The notes below the pieces were generated by a model. The model made no database searches. It worked only from the letters and a program-made list of their open reading frames with translations, and was not told the DNA's origin. A program made the translations under genes and the position numbers. From Arcticimaribacter sp002477625 (GTDB lineage: Bacteria; Bacteroidota; Bacteroidia; Flavobacteriales; Flavobacteriaceae), in assembly GCA_943846665.1 (NCBI GenBank), contig OX044358.1, positions 868,001 through 932,000 of the forward strand: a stretch of 64,000 nucleotides of DNA, in the 5' to 3' direction. This document shows positions 31,901-40,909 of this stretch, one piece after another. How positions within the stretch are numbered: the first letter of the stretch is position 1; each line of letters starts with the position of its first letter.

Positions 31901-33282
31901 GTTGCAATCAAAGGGATTTCGTATTGCTTTGCTAGAGAAATGAGTACTTCGTTCGCTCGTTTTTCATCTTCCTGACCGTGACGCATAAGTTCTACATAAA
32001 AATCAGCACCAAACATCCCATGCCACCACTGAAGGGCTTCTTCTGCCTGACGGTTTCCAAGATTCAAAATTTTTGAAGGCACCTCACCATAGAGGTTTCC
32101 GGTCAAAACAATAAGATCATCTTTATACATTGCAACAACCTGACGATCAATTCTTGGCACGTAATAAAAGCCATCAACATAGGCAATGGAGCTCATCTTC
32201 GCCAGGTTGTGGTATCCTTTTTTATTCTTAGCCAAAAAGACAACTTGATAGCCGTCGTCTCTTCTGGTTTTGTCTTTATGGTCTTCGCACACATAAAATT
32301 CACAGCCGACAATAGGCTTTATTTGTGCTTCTTCTACTGCATCTTTATTGTGATTTCCTAACGCTTTAATGAAATGAAAAGCACCCATCAAATTGGCATG
32401 ATCTGTAATGGCAATAGCGGGCATCTGATTTTCTGCAGCAACAGAAATCATTTGACTCATTTTTGAAGTCGCCTGTAGTACCGAAAATTGTGAATGATTG
32501 TGCAAGTGCACAAAGGGCGCCGCATCTAGTTCGGCAGAAAGGCTTGTGGAAATAGGCTTTGTCGGTTCGGATTCTTGCTTTTGAACCAGTTTCTGCGAAG
32601 CCTTTTTTAAATTGACATGCTTGAGACCAATTTCCTCAATTGTACTCGTTTGAGCTTCTTGAAGCACGCGAAGTTGTTCGCTCTTCCCTTCCAATACGGC
32701 CGGATGTAGCTGTCCTTTTCTAAGTAATTCTAATAAACAACGGCTCGTTGCTTCTACATCTGCAGTAGCATTGTGAGCCTCTCCAAAGCCTGTTCCAAAT
32801 AAGTGGGTGTAAAGCTCGGTAAGGGTGGGTAATTTAAACTTACCCCCTCTTCCTCCGGGCAACTGGCATAGTTGTGCTGTTTCTTCAATACAGGTATCAA
32901 TTACCTTTGCTTCTTCAAGGGGATTGTGATCGCCTAAACGCAAAAACTCAGCTCCCATAATATTCAAGTCGAAAGCAACATTGTGCCCTCCGACATATTC
33001 AGCTTGACTTAAGGCTGCCGAAAAAAGATTCAGTACTTCTGCAAGCGGTTTTCCTTTTTGCTCAGCCAGCGCGGTAGAGATTCCATGAATCTGCTCCGCA
33101 TCATAAGGAACCGTATATCCGTCGGGTTGAATCAAATAATCTTCATGAGACAGCAATGCTCCACTATCCGCATGAACTTGCCAGGCGATTTGAATACATC
33201 TCGGCCAGTTCTCTGAATCGGTTAAGGGTGCTTTCCAGCGCTTTGGAAGTCCGGTAGTCTCGGTGTCGAAGATGATATACAT
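28960..33282 (-). CDS. dnaE: DNA polymerase III alpha subunit with fused proofreading exonuclease
   Basis: 1440 residues, longer than a standard ~1160-residue alpha subunit. The first ~205 residues are a DEDD exonuclease: DTETTGLP (D7, E9), GGHNVAFD and HNATADVEAT supply the metal ligands. A linker leads to the PHP domain (FVHLHNHSQFSVLQATSKM at ~252), the polymerase core with PDIDIDFDDEGRAKV, the beta-binding and HhH regions, and a C-terminal OB domain. It is the replicative polymerase, with proofreading supplied in cis. An exonuclease fused to DnaE recurs in Bacteroidota. The gene is divergent from mfd. Confidence 0.95.
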   Translation of the reverse strand: MYIIFDTETTGLPKRWKAPLTDSENWPRCIQIAWQVHADSGALLSHEDYLIQPDGYTVPYDAEQIHGISTALAEQKGKPLAEVLNLFSAALSQAEYVGGHNVAFDLNIMGAEFLRLGDHNPLEEAKVIDTCIEETAQLCQLPGGRGGKFKLPTLTELYTHLFGTGFGEAHNATADVEATSRCLLELLRKGQLHPAVLEGKSEQLRVLQEAQTSTIEEIGLKHVNLKKASQKLVQKQESEPTKPISTSLSAELDAAPFVHLHNHSQFSVLQATSKMSQMISVAAENQMPAIAITDHANLMGAFHFIKALGNHNKDAVEEAQIKPIVGCEFYVCEDHKDKTRRDDGYQVVFLAKNKKGYHNLAKMSSIAYVDGFYYVPRIDRQVVAMYKDDLIVLTGNLYGEVPSKILNLGNRQAEEALQWWHGMFGADFYVELMRHGQEDEKRANEVLISLAKQYEIPLIATNNTYYATKEEANAHDILLCLKEGEKQATPIGRGRGFRYGFPNQEYYIKSSEEMKILFKDLPEAVLNIEALIDKIEPFELAREVLLPKFGIPEAYLVPDDPDGKLGENNFLRYLTYEGAKKRYATLTDEITERIDFELSVIAKTGYPGYFLIVQDLIAAAREMDVSVGPGRGSAAGSVVAYCLKITNIDPIEYNLLFERFLNPDRVSMPDIDIDFDDEGRAKVMDYVIDKYGSNQVAQIITYGTMAAKSSIRDTARVLDLALNEADRISKLLPNIKLSKIFGLPEKDLKKALRADEFIKVKEFMALAEESSLSGETIQQAIVLEGSLRNTGTHACGVIITPDDITKFVPVATAKDSDLFVTQFDNSVVEDAGLLKMDFLGLKTLTLIKDTVKLVQYKHNITLDPDTFPLDDLKTYELFQRGDTVGIFQYESAGMQKYLKDLKPTVFADLIAMNALYRPGPLEYIPSFVDRKNGKEAISYDLEDMEEFLQETYGITVYQEQVMLLSQKLAGFTKGEADVLRKAMGKKIHALLAKLKPQFIEGGKANGHDPEKLEKIWKDWEAFASYAFNKSHSTCYAWIGYQTAYLKAHYPAEYMAAVLSNNMNDIKQVTFFMEECRRMGLNVLGPDVNESFYKFTVNDQQAIRFGMGAIKGVGRGAVETIIENRKDARYTSVFDLTKRIDLRAANKKAIENLTLAGGLDSLGSYHRAQYFNPDGDGILFLEKAIRYGAKHQENLNSAQTNLFGDDSQEQIQEIQIPECESWGTLELLKKEKAVVGIYISAHPLDDFKREMKYFSSATFDVLNDLDPLVNRDLSFGGIINDVEHLVTKTGKGWGKFTIEDFSDQYEFKIFGEDYLKFRHFILPNNFVRLRIRVVEGWRNRETGQLGPARIQFNDFEMLHDTLKANVKKITLMFELKQLNESKIRDLKALMSPFKGDKGLYMDVFDTEEQIKLTLPSRKQRVEVSNKLLSALEEQNIHYRLN

Positions 33283-33404
33283 AAGAACGAAAATAACAAA
33301 TTCATTCCGGGAACAAAAAAGGTTTTATGGGGAGTTATCAACCATACAAAACCGAGCTGCTGATAAAGTTCAATAAAAGGTTCAAAATCTTTTGATATGA
33401 ATTG

Positions 33405-33432
33405 AAAAGAGAAAAAAATGAACTTATCTTTG
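33405..33432 (+). promoter_or_regulatory. Promoter of mfd
   Basis: TATCTTTG (33425-33432) is an exact -7 box, with TTG about 20 nt upstream. The implied start is near 33438, beyond the ATG at 33418, so that ATG would not be in the transcript. This matters for the mfd start. Confidence 0.6.
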
Positions 33433-33457
33433 AAAAAAAATAGGGATCGAATCTCTT

Positions 33458-36400
33458 ATTACTTCCTTTTCGAATACTCAAAATCAAAAAGCTCTAGAAG
33501 AACAGCTTTTAGAGGACGACGCATGCGTATTTTTAAAAGGTAGTGTTGGATCTGGGATTAGTTTCATCATAGCCAACAGCTTCAAAACCGTTGGGAAAAC
33601 AATGCTGTATCTCTGCGAAGACCGAGAAAAAGCTGCGTATCAACTCAATGATTTTGAACGTATTTTAGGAGAAGACAATGTCCTTTTCTTTCCTTCGAGT
33701 TATCGAAAGCCTTACCAAACGGAAACCACCGACAATGCAAATGTATTGTTGCGATCCGAAGTTTTGACCAAACTAGGCAATTCCAAAAAACCCAAACTAA
33801 TTGTCAGTTACCCTCAGGCGGTTTTTGAAAAAGTGGTATCCCATTCTACCTTAAAAAAAAATACGCTAGAAGTCATAAAAGACAGTCGCCTTTCTCTTGA
33901 CTTTGTCAATGAAATGCTCTTCGAATACCGTTTTAACCGTGTTGATTTTGTAACCCAACCGGGGGAGTTTTCCGTTCGAGGTGGAATCATCGATGTTTTT
34001 TCTTTTTCAAATCAACACCCCTATCGGATCGAGTTTTATGACGATCAGGTCGAAAGCCTTCGGAGTTTTGATGTTGCTACCCAACTTTCGATCAGTACGC
34101 TCAACAAAATAAAACTCCTGCCTAATACGTCCGAGGGCTTTACAAAAGCAAAACGGAAAAGCATCATCGAAGTAATTGCTCCTAAGGGGGTTTTAATCAC
34201 CCAAAACTTTGATTTTATAGCTGCCCACTTAGCCCATTTTTATGAAGAAGCAGAAGCTAGTTTTGCAGCACTAGCTACCGAAACCAAACATTTGCCCCCC
34301 GATGTCTTGTTCATTTCAAAGGAAAACTTCATACAAACGGCCTCCATGCTCAGCTTGGTGAGTTTAACCAAAAGTACAGCTGTAAATACACAACAAAATC
34401 ACTTTTTTAAACAAAGTCCACAACCGGCTTTTAACCGACAATTCGATCGACTGATTGTCTATCTCAACGACAATCACCAAAAGGGATATCAAAATTTCAT
34501 TTGCTGCGCAAGCGAACAACAAGCGCAACGCTTCAAAGATATTTTTGAAGAAGGAGAAGAAACGGTTCATTACAAAACTCTGGTAAACCCACTTTTTGAA
34601 GGCTTTGAAGATGTCGATGCTAAGGTTGCCTGTTTTACCGATCATCAGATTTTTGAGCGTTACCACAAATACCAACTAAAAACAACCAAAGCCAAAAAAG
34701 AAGCCCTTACATTAAAAGAATTGACTCATTTGGAAGTTGGCGATTATGTCACCCACATTGATCATGGGATCGGTACCTTCGGAGGACTTCAAATAATTGA
34801 TGTCGAAGGGAAGCAGCAAGAAGCCATCAAGTTAGTTTATGCCGATCGCGATATTCTGTACCTGAGCATTCACTCACTTCATAAAATCTCACGTTTCAAC
34901 GGGAAGGATGGCAAGGTTCCTAAAGTCTATAAACTGGGTTCATCGGCTTGGAAAAGTTTAAAACAAAAAACAAAAACTCGGTTAAAACAAATCGCTTTTA
35001 ACCTGATTGAACTCTACGCCAAACGGCGCCAAAAAATAGGATACGCCTGTGATCCGGACAGTTACCTCCAACACGAATTAGAGGCTTCTTTTATTTTTGA
35101 AGATACACCAGATCAAAGTACGGCTACTGCAGATGTAAAAAAAGATATGGAAAGCGAGCAACCCATGGATCGTCTCGTTTGCGGTGATGTAGGTTTTGGG
35201 AAGACGGAAGTTGCAATCCGAGCTGCATTTAAGGCTGTAGACAACAGCAAACAGGTTGCCGTTTTAGTACCCACAACCATCCTGGCATTTCAGCATTTTA
35301 AAGATTTCTCGAAACGCCTGAGCGATCTCCCGGTTCGGGTTGATTACTTGAATCGTTTCCGTTCTACAAAAGACAAGAAACAAATTATCGAAGACCTTAA
35401 ATTGGGTAAAATTGATGTCCTTATAGGAACACATCAATTGGTCGGGAAGCAGGTAGAATTTAAAGACCTCGGGCTTTTAATTGTTGACGAAGAACAAAAA
35501 TTTGGCGTTGCAGTAAAAGAAAAACTTCGAGCACTAAAAACCAATGTGGATGTTCTAACCCTAACCGCAACCCCTATTCCACGAACACTTCAATTCAGTT
35601 TAATGGCAGCCCGAGACATGTCGGTTATCGCTACCGCACCTCCCAATCGATACCCTATTGAAAGTGAAGTTGTTCGCTTTGACGAAGAACTTATACGAGA
35701 CAGTATTTCCTATGAGATACAACGCGGAGGACAAGTATTCTTTATTCATAATCGGGTGGAAAACATAACGGAAGTTGCTGGTATGCTGCAGCGTCTTGTT
35801 CCCGATGCCCGTATTCGCGTTGGACATGGTCAGTTGGATGGAAAAAAACTAGAAGGCAACCTACTCCAATTTATGGATGGAAGTTATGACATCTTGGTCG
35901 CTACAACCATCATAGAAAATGGACTTGATGTTCCCAATGCCAATACTATTTTCATCAATAATGCACAAAATTTTGGACTGAGCGATTTGCACCAGATGCG
36001 GGGTCGTGTAGGTCGGAGCAATAAAAAAGCCTTTTGCTATTTCATTACACCTCCCGACAGCGCTATGTCAAGTGATGCACAAAAAAGAATTCAGGCCATT
36101 GAGCAATTTGCAGCTCTGGGTTCTGGAATTCAAATTGCGATGAAAGATCTTGAAATAAGAGGTGCAGGTGATCTTTTGGGTGGAGAGCAAAGTGGTTTCA
36201 TCAACGATATTGGTTTTGATACCTATCAAAAAATTCTAAAAGAGGCCATCGAAGAGCTGAAAGAAAATGAATTCAAATCGTTGTATAGCGACAAAGAAGA
36301 AGCACCTAAAGCCTTTGTTAAGGAAATTCAGATTGATACGGATTTAGAGGTTCTTTTTCCAGATGACTACATCAACATTGTAAGCGAACGATTGACTCTT

Positions 36401-36778
36401 TACAACCGTTTAGCTACTTTAAAAGAAGAAGCTGACTTGGTTCAGTATCAAAAAGAAATTGAAGATCGTTTTGGACCAATGCCGCTTGAAGCTGAGGCGC
36501 TCTTGGACAGCGTGCGTTTAAAATGGAAAGCTGCGCATCTCGGAATCGATCGTTTACTGCTCAAAAAGAAGCAGTGCATTGGCTATTTTATCGCGGATCA
36601 GGAAAGTCCTTTTTATCAAAGTGACCGTTTCCATGCGCTCTTGGTTTGGGTTCAGCAACATGCTACCCAAGTAAACATGAAAGAAAAACAAACGAAAGGA
36701 GGATTGCGTTTACGTCTTGCTTTTAAAGACATACAAAGTGTGCAGCAAGCTCTTCAGGCACTTCCCGACTTAGAGTGA
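33458..36778 (+). CDS. mfd: Transcription-repair coupling factor Mfd (start unusual)
   Basis: About 1107 residues. UvrB-homology N-terminal domains are followed by the RNA-polymerase-interacting domain (LEVGDYVTHIDHGIGTFGGL), a helicase core with Walker A GDVGFGKTEVA and the DEEQKFG box, the TRG motif and a C-terminal D7 domain. Mfd removes stalled RNA polymerase and recruits UvrA. The first in-frame ATG is at 33602, but the preceding codons encode conserved Mfd sequence (VFLKGSVGSGISFII). No ATG, GTG or TTG lies in frame back to the stop at 33431. I place the start at ATT 33458, tentatively. An A8 run at 33433-33440 would join an upstream ATG (33418) if one A were lost. Confidence 0.88.
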   Translation: MTSFSNTQNQKALEEQLLEDDACVFLKGSVGSGISFIIANSFKTVGKTMLYLCEDREKAAYQLNDFERILGEDNVLFFPSSYRKPYQTETTDNANVLLRSEVLTKLGNSKKPKLIVSYPQAVFEKVVSHSTLKKNTLEVIKDSRLSLDFVNEMLFEYRFNRVDFVTQPGEFSVRGGIIDVFSFSNQHPYRIEFYDDQVESLRSFDVATQLSISTLNKIKLLPNTSEGFTKAKRKSIIEVIAPKGVLITQNFDFIAAHLAHFYEEAEASFAALATETKHLPPDVLFISKENFIQTASMLSLVSLTKSTAVNTQQNHFFKQSPQPAFNRQFDRLIVYLNDNHQKGYQNFICCASEQQAQRFKDIFEEGEETVHYKTLVNPLFEGFEDVDAKVACFTDHQIFERYHKYQLKTTKAKKEALTLKELTHLEVGDYVTHIDHGIGTFGGLQIIDVEGKQQEAIKLVYADRDILYLSIHSLHKISRFNGKDGKVPKVYKLGSSAWKSLKQKTKTRLKQIAFNLIELYAKRRQKIGYACDPDSYLQHELEASFIFEDTPDQSTATADVKKDMESEQPMDRLVCGDVGFGKTEVAIRAAFKAVDNSKQVAVLVPTTILAFQHFKDFSKRLSDLPVRVDYLNRFRSTKDKKQIIEDLKLGKIDVLIGTHQLVGKQVEFKDLGLLIVDEEQKFGVAVKEKLRALKTNVDVLTLTATPIPRTLQFSLMAARDMSVIATAPPNRYPIESEVVRFDEELIRDSISYEIQRGGQVFFIHNRVENITEVAGMLQRLVPDARIRVGHGQLDGKKLEGNLLQFMDGSYDILVATTIIENGLDVPNANTIFINNAQNFGLSDLHQMRGRVGRSNKKAFCYFITPPDSAMSSDAQKRIQAIEQFAALGSGIQIAMKDLEIRGAGDLLGGEQSGFINDIGFDTYQKILKEAIEELKENEFKSLYSDKEEAPKAFVKEIQIDTDLEVLFPDDYINIVSERLTLYNRLATLKEEADLVQYQKEIEDRFGPMPLEAEALLDSVRLKWKAAHLGIDRLLLKKKQCIGYFIADQESPFYQSDRFHALLVWVQQHATQVNMKEKQTKGGLRLRLAFKDIQSVQQALQALPDLE

Positions 36779-37429
36779 CTTTAAATCTTTGATTACTTTA
36801 AAAGCTGTATTGACAGAATCCTCGTCAACTAGAATAGTGAACTCGTTTGAAGTTGAAATAACCTGACGGATGTTGACTCCTTCCCAAGAAAGTCGTTGAA
36901 AAATAAAATAATAAATTCCAGGAATGTCGACATTCTCTGTTGGAAGTTTAATCGTCACTGATGATAAATTTTCGGATTTCTCAAGCAATACTTCATTCTC
37001 AAAGTAGATTGCTACCAAGTGTTTCATCGTACTGCTGATGACAATATTCGATTCAGAAACACCTCTGGACGATGTATAGAAGGCTTCTTTATTATCGTTT
37101 ACCTGAGCTAAAAATGACGCCTGAGCACTGAGTAAGGTTTCGGAAATCTTAAAGCTGTAATCTACCAAAGACGAACGAACCGTTATATTACCAATCCCTT
37201 TTAAAACCTTTACGATCTTATGAGTGGACAAAAATTCCATATTATCAGAAATGCGTTTCAATGCCATTACAATCGCTCCACTGCGCGCCTCTTTTTGGAG
37301 GGCGAGCTCAATTTCGGGTTGAATTTGACGGGACAAGGAGGTAAGGTTAATAATCCCTTGCGATAAGGCAGTTGACAAGAAAGGCTTGGTTTTGATGTAG
37401 TTTTCCACTACAGATGCTATGGTTTTCAT
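36770..37429 (-). CDS. ACT-domain protein, probably regulatory
   Basis: 219 residues. The C-terminal ~75 (SSVTIKLPTENVDIPGIYYF ... EFTILVDEDSVNTAFKVIKD) have the beta-alpha pattern of an ACT domain, a small-molecule sensor often found in aspartate kinases. The N-terminal ~75 (VVENYIKTKPFLSTALSQGI, INLTSLSRQIQPEIE) look like a helical DNA-binding or linker domain. Homologues in flavobacteria are often annotated as aspartate-kinase-like, but no kinase domain is present. Its 3' end overlaps the convergent mfd end by 9 nt. Ligand unknown. Confidence 0.7.
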   Translation of the reverse strand: MKTIASVVENYIKTKPFLSTALSQGIINLTSLSRQIQPEIELALQKEARSGAIVMALKRISDNMEFLSTHKIVKVLKGIGNITVRSSLVDYSFKISETLLSAQASFLAQVNDNKEAFYTSSRGVSESNIVISSTMKHLVAIYFENEVLLEKSENLSSVTIKLPTENVDIPGIYYFIFQRLSWEGVNIRQVISTSNEFTILVDEDSVNTAFKVIKDLKSL

Positions 37430-37499
37430 CTTGGTGCTCTGTTAAATTCATTTCAAAAATACAAAAATAAAAACAAGTTGTTTTATTTACAACACTTTT

Positions 37500-37859
37500 T
37501 TAGAATAGATAAAACGCATTTTCAATATGCTCACGGGTCCAAATTCCGTTTTCAACCACATAGGAGATGATATCAAAGCGCACCTCAACATCTAAATCAT
37601 TCTTTTGAATATAGGCATCAATAGCCAAGACCAACAATTGGATTTTTTTTCGATTAACAAACGATTCAGGAGCTCCAAAAAAAAAAGAGGAGCGTGCTTT
37701 AACCTCAACTACAATAATGAAAGAGTCTTTTTTAGCAATGATATCAATCTCTGCTTTTCGATAGCGATAGTTCTGTTCCAAGATTTCGTAACCCATCTTC
37801 TTGAGGTAGGTCGCGGCTCTTTGTTCTGCAATTTGACCGAAGGTGTAGGATTCACTCAT
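37500..37859 (-). CDS. YraN/UPF0102-family nuclease-like protein
   Basis: 119 residues from ATG 37859 (MSESYTFGQIAEQRAATYLK). A longer open frame to 38009 would overlap metG and is not conserved in style. The fold is the Holliday-junction-resolvase-like PD-(D/E)XK type: AEIDIIAKKDSFIIVVEVKA carries the Asp, Glu and Lys of the active site. Function in vivo is poorly known. The gene is divergent from metG. Confidence 0.85.
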   Translation of the reverse strand: MSESYTFGQIAEQRAATYLKKMGYEILEQNYRYRKAEIDIIAKKDSFIIVVEVKARSSFFFGAPESFVNRKKIQLLVLAIDAYIQKNDLDVEVRFDIISYVVENGIWTREHIENAFYLF

Positions 37860-37912
37860 AATAAAATCAACTTGGCAGCTCCAAATTAGTAAAGCGCCTA
37901 AGAAAAAAGGCT

Positions 37913-37920
37913 TATTTTTG
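37913..37920 (+). promoter_or_regulatory. TATTTTTG -7 box of metG
   Basis: Exact TAnnTTTG match 15 nt before the metG ATG, giving a very short leader of about 9 nt. No -33 TTG is seen at the usual distance. Confidence 0.5.
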
Positions 37921-37934
37921 TAAAAAATTATTTT

Positions 37935-39995
37935 ATGGCACTTACTGCAAAACGATATACAATTACTGCTGCACTCCCCTACACCAATGGTCCGATTCAT
38001 ATTGGGCACTTAGCAGGAGTCTATGTGCCTGCAGATATTTACAGTCGTTATTTGCGTGCCCAAAAGAAAGATGTCGCTTTCATTTGTGGAAGTGATGAGC
38101 ATGGAGTAGCCATTTCTATTCGCGCTAAAAAAGAAGGTGTAAGCCCCAAAGAGATTATTGACAAATACGATAAAATGATTCGTAAGTCTTTTGATCAACT
38201 CGGCATTTCTTTTGACAATTACTCAAGAACCTCAGCTCCAATTCACCACGAGACTGCCTCTGATATTTTTTCGAAAATGCAGGCAGCAGGTCAATTTGTA
38301 GAAGAAGTAACCGAGCAGCTTTACGACCCAGAAGCCAAACAGTATTTGGCCGATCGCTTTGTTACCGGAACTTGTCCAAAATGTAACCATACAGAAGCCT
38401 ATGGGGATCAATGCGAGCAATGTGGCAGTTCACTCAATGCAACTGAGCTCATCAATCCCAAATCGACTTTGTCGGGTGCAGAACCCATCTTAAAAGAAAC
38501 CAAGCACTGGTTTTTACCCTTAGACCAATACGAAGACTTCATGAAGGAATGGGTTATTGAAGGTCATAAAGACGACTGGAAACCCAATGTATACGGACAA
38601 GTAAAATCGTGGGTAGATGAAGGTCTTCGACCCAGAGCCGTAACCCGAGATTTAGATTGGGGAATCCCTGTACCGGTTGAAGGGGCAGATGGTAAAGTCC
38701 TTTACGTTTGGTTCGACGCTCCAATTGGTTATATTTCTTCGACCAAAGAATGGGCCGCTAAAAACAAGAAAGACTGGGAACCCTATTGGAAAGATGAGGA
38801 AACCTCTTTGGTGCATTTTATAGGAAAAGACAACATCGTATTCCACTGCATTATTTTCCCTTGTATACTAAAAGCAGCGGGAGACTATATTTTACCAGAA
38901 AATGTTCCTGCTAACGAATTCTTAAATCTTGAAGGGAATAAAATATCCACCTCAAAAAACTGGGCGGTTTGGTTGCATGAATATCTAGAAGAGTTCCCTG
39001 GGCAAGAAGATGTATTGCGTTATGTACTTACCGCAAATGCTCCCGAAACGAGAGATAACGATTTTACATGGAAAGATTTTCAAGCGAGAAATAATAATGA
39101 ATTGGTTGCTATTTTCGGAAACTTCATAAACCGAGTTAGTGTACTCACCCAAAAATATTATGACGGTAGTGTTCCTGCTCGTAAAAATGAAACTCCTGAG
39201 GACAAGGAGACTTTAGATAAAATGAAGGCTTTTCCAGCGATCATTGGCGAAAGTATTGAGCGGTTCCGTTTTAGAGAAGCCAGTCAAGAGTTGATGAATT
39301 TGGCTCGTTTAGGTAATAAATATTTGGCCGATCAAGAGCCGTGGAAACTAATCAAAGTAGATCCTGAGCGTGTCGAAACCATCATGAATATTGCATTGCA
39401 AATTGCAGCTACGCTTGCAACGGTTTCTGAACCTTTTTTACCGCATAGCGCTCAAAAACTCAGAGCGATTTTAAACATTACCAATCCGACCGAATGGAAT
39501 GCAATTGCAACAACTGAAAATCTTTTAGTCGCAGGTCATCTAATCGGTAGCCAAGAACTACTCTTTGCAAAAGTTGAAGACAGCAACATTCAAGCACAAT
39601 TAGACAAACTCGAAGCCACCAAAAAGAACAATGCTGATGCTGATTTTGAACTTACGCCTGTAAAAGAAAATATCAGTTTTGAGCAATTCAATGCGATGGA
39701 CTTAAGAACAGGAACAGTAATCGAAGCAGAGAAAATAAAAAAGACTAAAAAATTACTCAAGCTGAAGGTTGATCTCGGATTCGAAATTAGAACCATCGTA
39801 TCGGGTATTGCAGCAAGTTATACCCCTGAAGAAATGCTCGGGAAAAAAGTAACCGTTTTGGCAAACTTAGGATCGAGATCCATCAAGGGGGTTGAAAGCC
39901 AAGGAATGCTTTTGATGACCGAAAACAAAGAAGGAAAACTGATTGTTATTGGACCTGAAGACGCAAGTATGGACAATGGTTTTGAAATCAACTAA
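37935..39995 (+). CDS. metG: Methionyl-tRNA synthetase
   Basis: 686 residues. The class-I HIGH motif is visible (PYTNGPIHIGHLAGVYVPAD), then a zinc-binding knuckle (CPKCNHTEAYGDQCEQC) and the KMSKS-type loop as KISTSKNWAVW. The anticodon-binding helical domain follows, and the C-terminal ~110 residues are the EMAP/Trbp111-type tRNA-binding domain (FEQFNAMDLRTGTVIEAEKI), which gives the dimeric long form of the enzyme. It attaches Met to tRNA. A deacetylase-like gene starts 5 nt after its stop. Confidence 0.96.
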   Translation: MALTAKRYTITAALPYTNGPIHIGHLAGVYVPADIYSRYLRAQKKDVAFICGSDEHGVAISIRAKKEGVSPKEIIDKYDKMIRKSFDQLGISFDNYSRTSAPIHHETASDIFSKMQAAGQFVEEVTEQLYDPEAKQYLADRFVTGTCPKCNHTEAYGDQCEQCGSSLNATELINPKSTLSGAEPILKETKHWFLPLDQYEDFMKEWVIEGHKDDWKPNVYGQVKSWVDEGLRPRAVTRDLDWGIPVPVEGADGKVLYVWFDAPIGYISSTKEWAAKNKKDWEPYWKDEETSLVHFIGKDNIVFHCIIFPCILKAAGDYILPENVPANEFLNLEGNKISTSKNWAVWLHEYLEEFPGQEDVLRYVLTANAPETRDNDFTWKDFQARNNNELVAIFGNFINRVSVLTQKYYDGSVPARKNETPEDKETLDKMKAFPAIIGESIERFRFREASQELMNLARLGNKYLADQEPWKLIKVDPERVETIMNIALQIAATLATVSEPFLPHSAQKLRAILNITNPTEWNAIATTENLLVAGHLIGSQELLFAKVEDSNIQAQLDKLEATKKNNADADFELTPVKENISFEQFNAMDLRTGTVIEAEKIKKTKKLLKLKVDLGFEIRTIVSGIAASYTPEEMLGKKVTVLANLGSRSIKGVESQGMLLMTENKEGKLIVIGPEDASMDNGFEIN

Positions 39996-40000
39996 GTTCA

Positions 40001-40909
40001 TTGGCTTTGCTTAATATCGCTTTCCATCCAATGTATCAATTGCCCCTGCCCTTGAAGCATCGTTTTCCGATGGAGAAATACGATTTGCTTCCCAGACAAC
40101 TAATCCATGAAGGTAGCTGTACTTCAGAGGATTTTTTTACACCAACCGCTTTAGATCGAGCAATAATAGAACGTATTCATCATCCAGAATATGTGAAAAA
40201 ACTTTTAGCGCTAGATCTCAATAAAAAAGAGGCTCGAAAAATCGGCTTCCCATTGAGTAAAGAGCTTATTGAACGGGAAATACTCATTGCGGGAGGAACG
40301 GTTCAGGGTGCACTTAAAGCATTAAAAGATGGAATTGCTATGAATATTGCTGGAGGCACGCACCATGCATTCAGGGCGCACGGTGAAGCTTTTTGTCTCT
40401 TAAATGATCAAGCCATTGCTGCACAATATCTGTTAGATCAAAAACTTGTTACCAACATTTTAATAGTTGATTTAGATGTACACCAAGGGAATGGAACTGC
40501 CGAAATTTTTGAATCCAACCCCAATGTTTTTACGTTTTCTATGCACGGAGAAAAAAATTACCCCTTTCATAAAGAAAATAGCGACTTGGATTTAGCCCTA
40601 GAAGATGGATGTTCTGATGAAGCGTTTTTACATATACTAGAAAACACTTTGCCGAAGCTAATAGTACAAAACCAACCTGATTTTATATTTTATCTCTGCG
40701 GAGTAGATGTCTTAGAAACAGATAAACTGGGTCGGCTCGGCATGAGCATAGCTGGATGCAAACAACGCGATCGATTTGTATTGGAACTATGCAGACAGCA
40801 TGAAATACCCGTTCAGTGTAGTATGGGCGGTGGTTACTCAAAAGACATCAAGGTAATCATAGAAGCACATGCCAATACGTTTCGGGTAGCAAAAGATATT
40901 TTCGACTAA
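40001..40909 (+). CDS. Histone deacetylase-family (AcuC-like) hydrolase
   Basis: About 300 residues. The arginase/deacetylase fold motifs are clear: GGTHHAFRAHGEAFCLLNDQ, the metal-binding ILIVDLDVHQGNGTAEIF, FSMHGEKNYP, and the second Asp ligand in YLCGVDVLETDKLGRLGMS. Members remove acyl groups from protein lysines or polyamines. Substrate unknown here. No ATG is near the front. The start is TTG 40001 or, better matching the family opening (MLNIAFHP), TTG 40007. It follows metG by 5 nt and probably shares its transcript. It overlaps the convergent CBS gene by 4 nt. Confidence 0.88.
   Translation: MALLNIAFHPMYQLPLPLKHRFPMEKYDLLPRQLIHEGSCTSEDFFTPTALDRAIIERIHHPEYVKKLLALDLNKKEARKIGFPLSKELIEREILIAGGTVQGALKALKDGIAMNIAGGTHHAFRAHGEAFCLLNDQAIAAQYLLDQKLVTNILIVDLDVHQGNGTAEIFESNPNVFTFSMHGEKNYPFHKENSDLDLALEDGCSDEAFLHILENTLPKLIVQNQPDFIFYLCGVDVLETDKLGRLGMSIAGCKQRDRFVLELCRQHEIPVQCSMGGGYSKDIKVIIEAHANTFRVAKDIFD

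Noticed and set aside
37860..38009. N-terminal extension of the YraN-like protein
   Set aside because: It overlaps the metG promoter and start. The family begins near ATG 37859.
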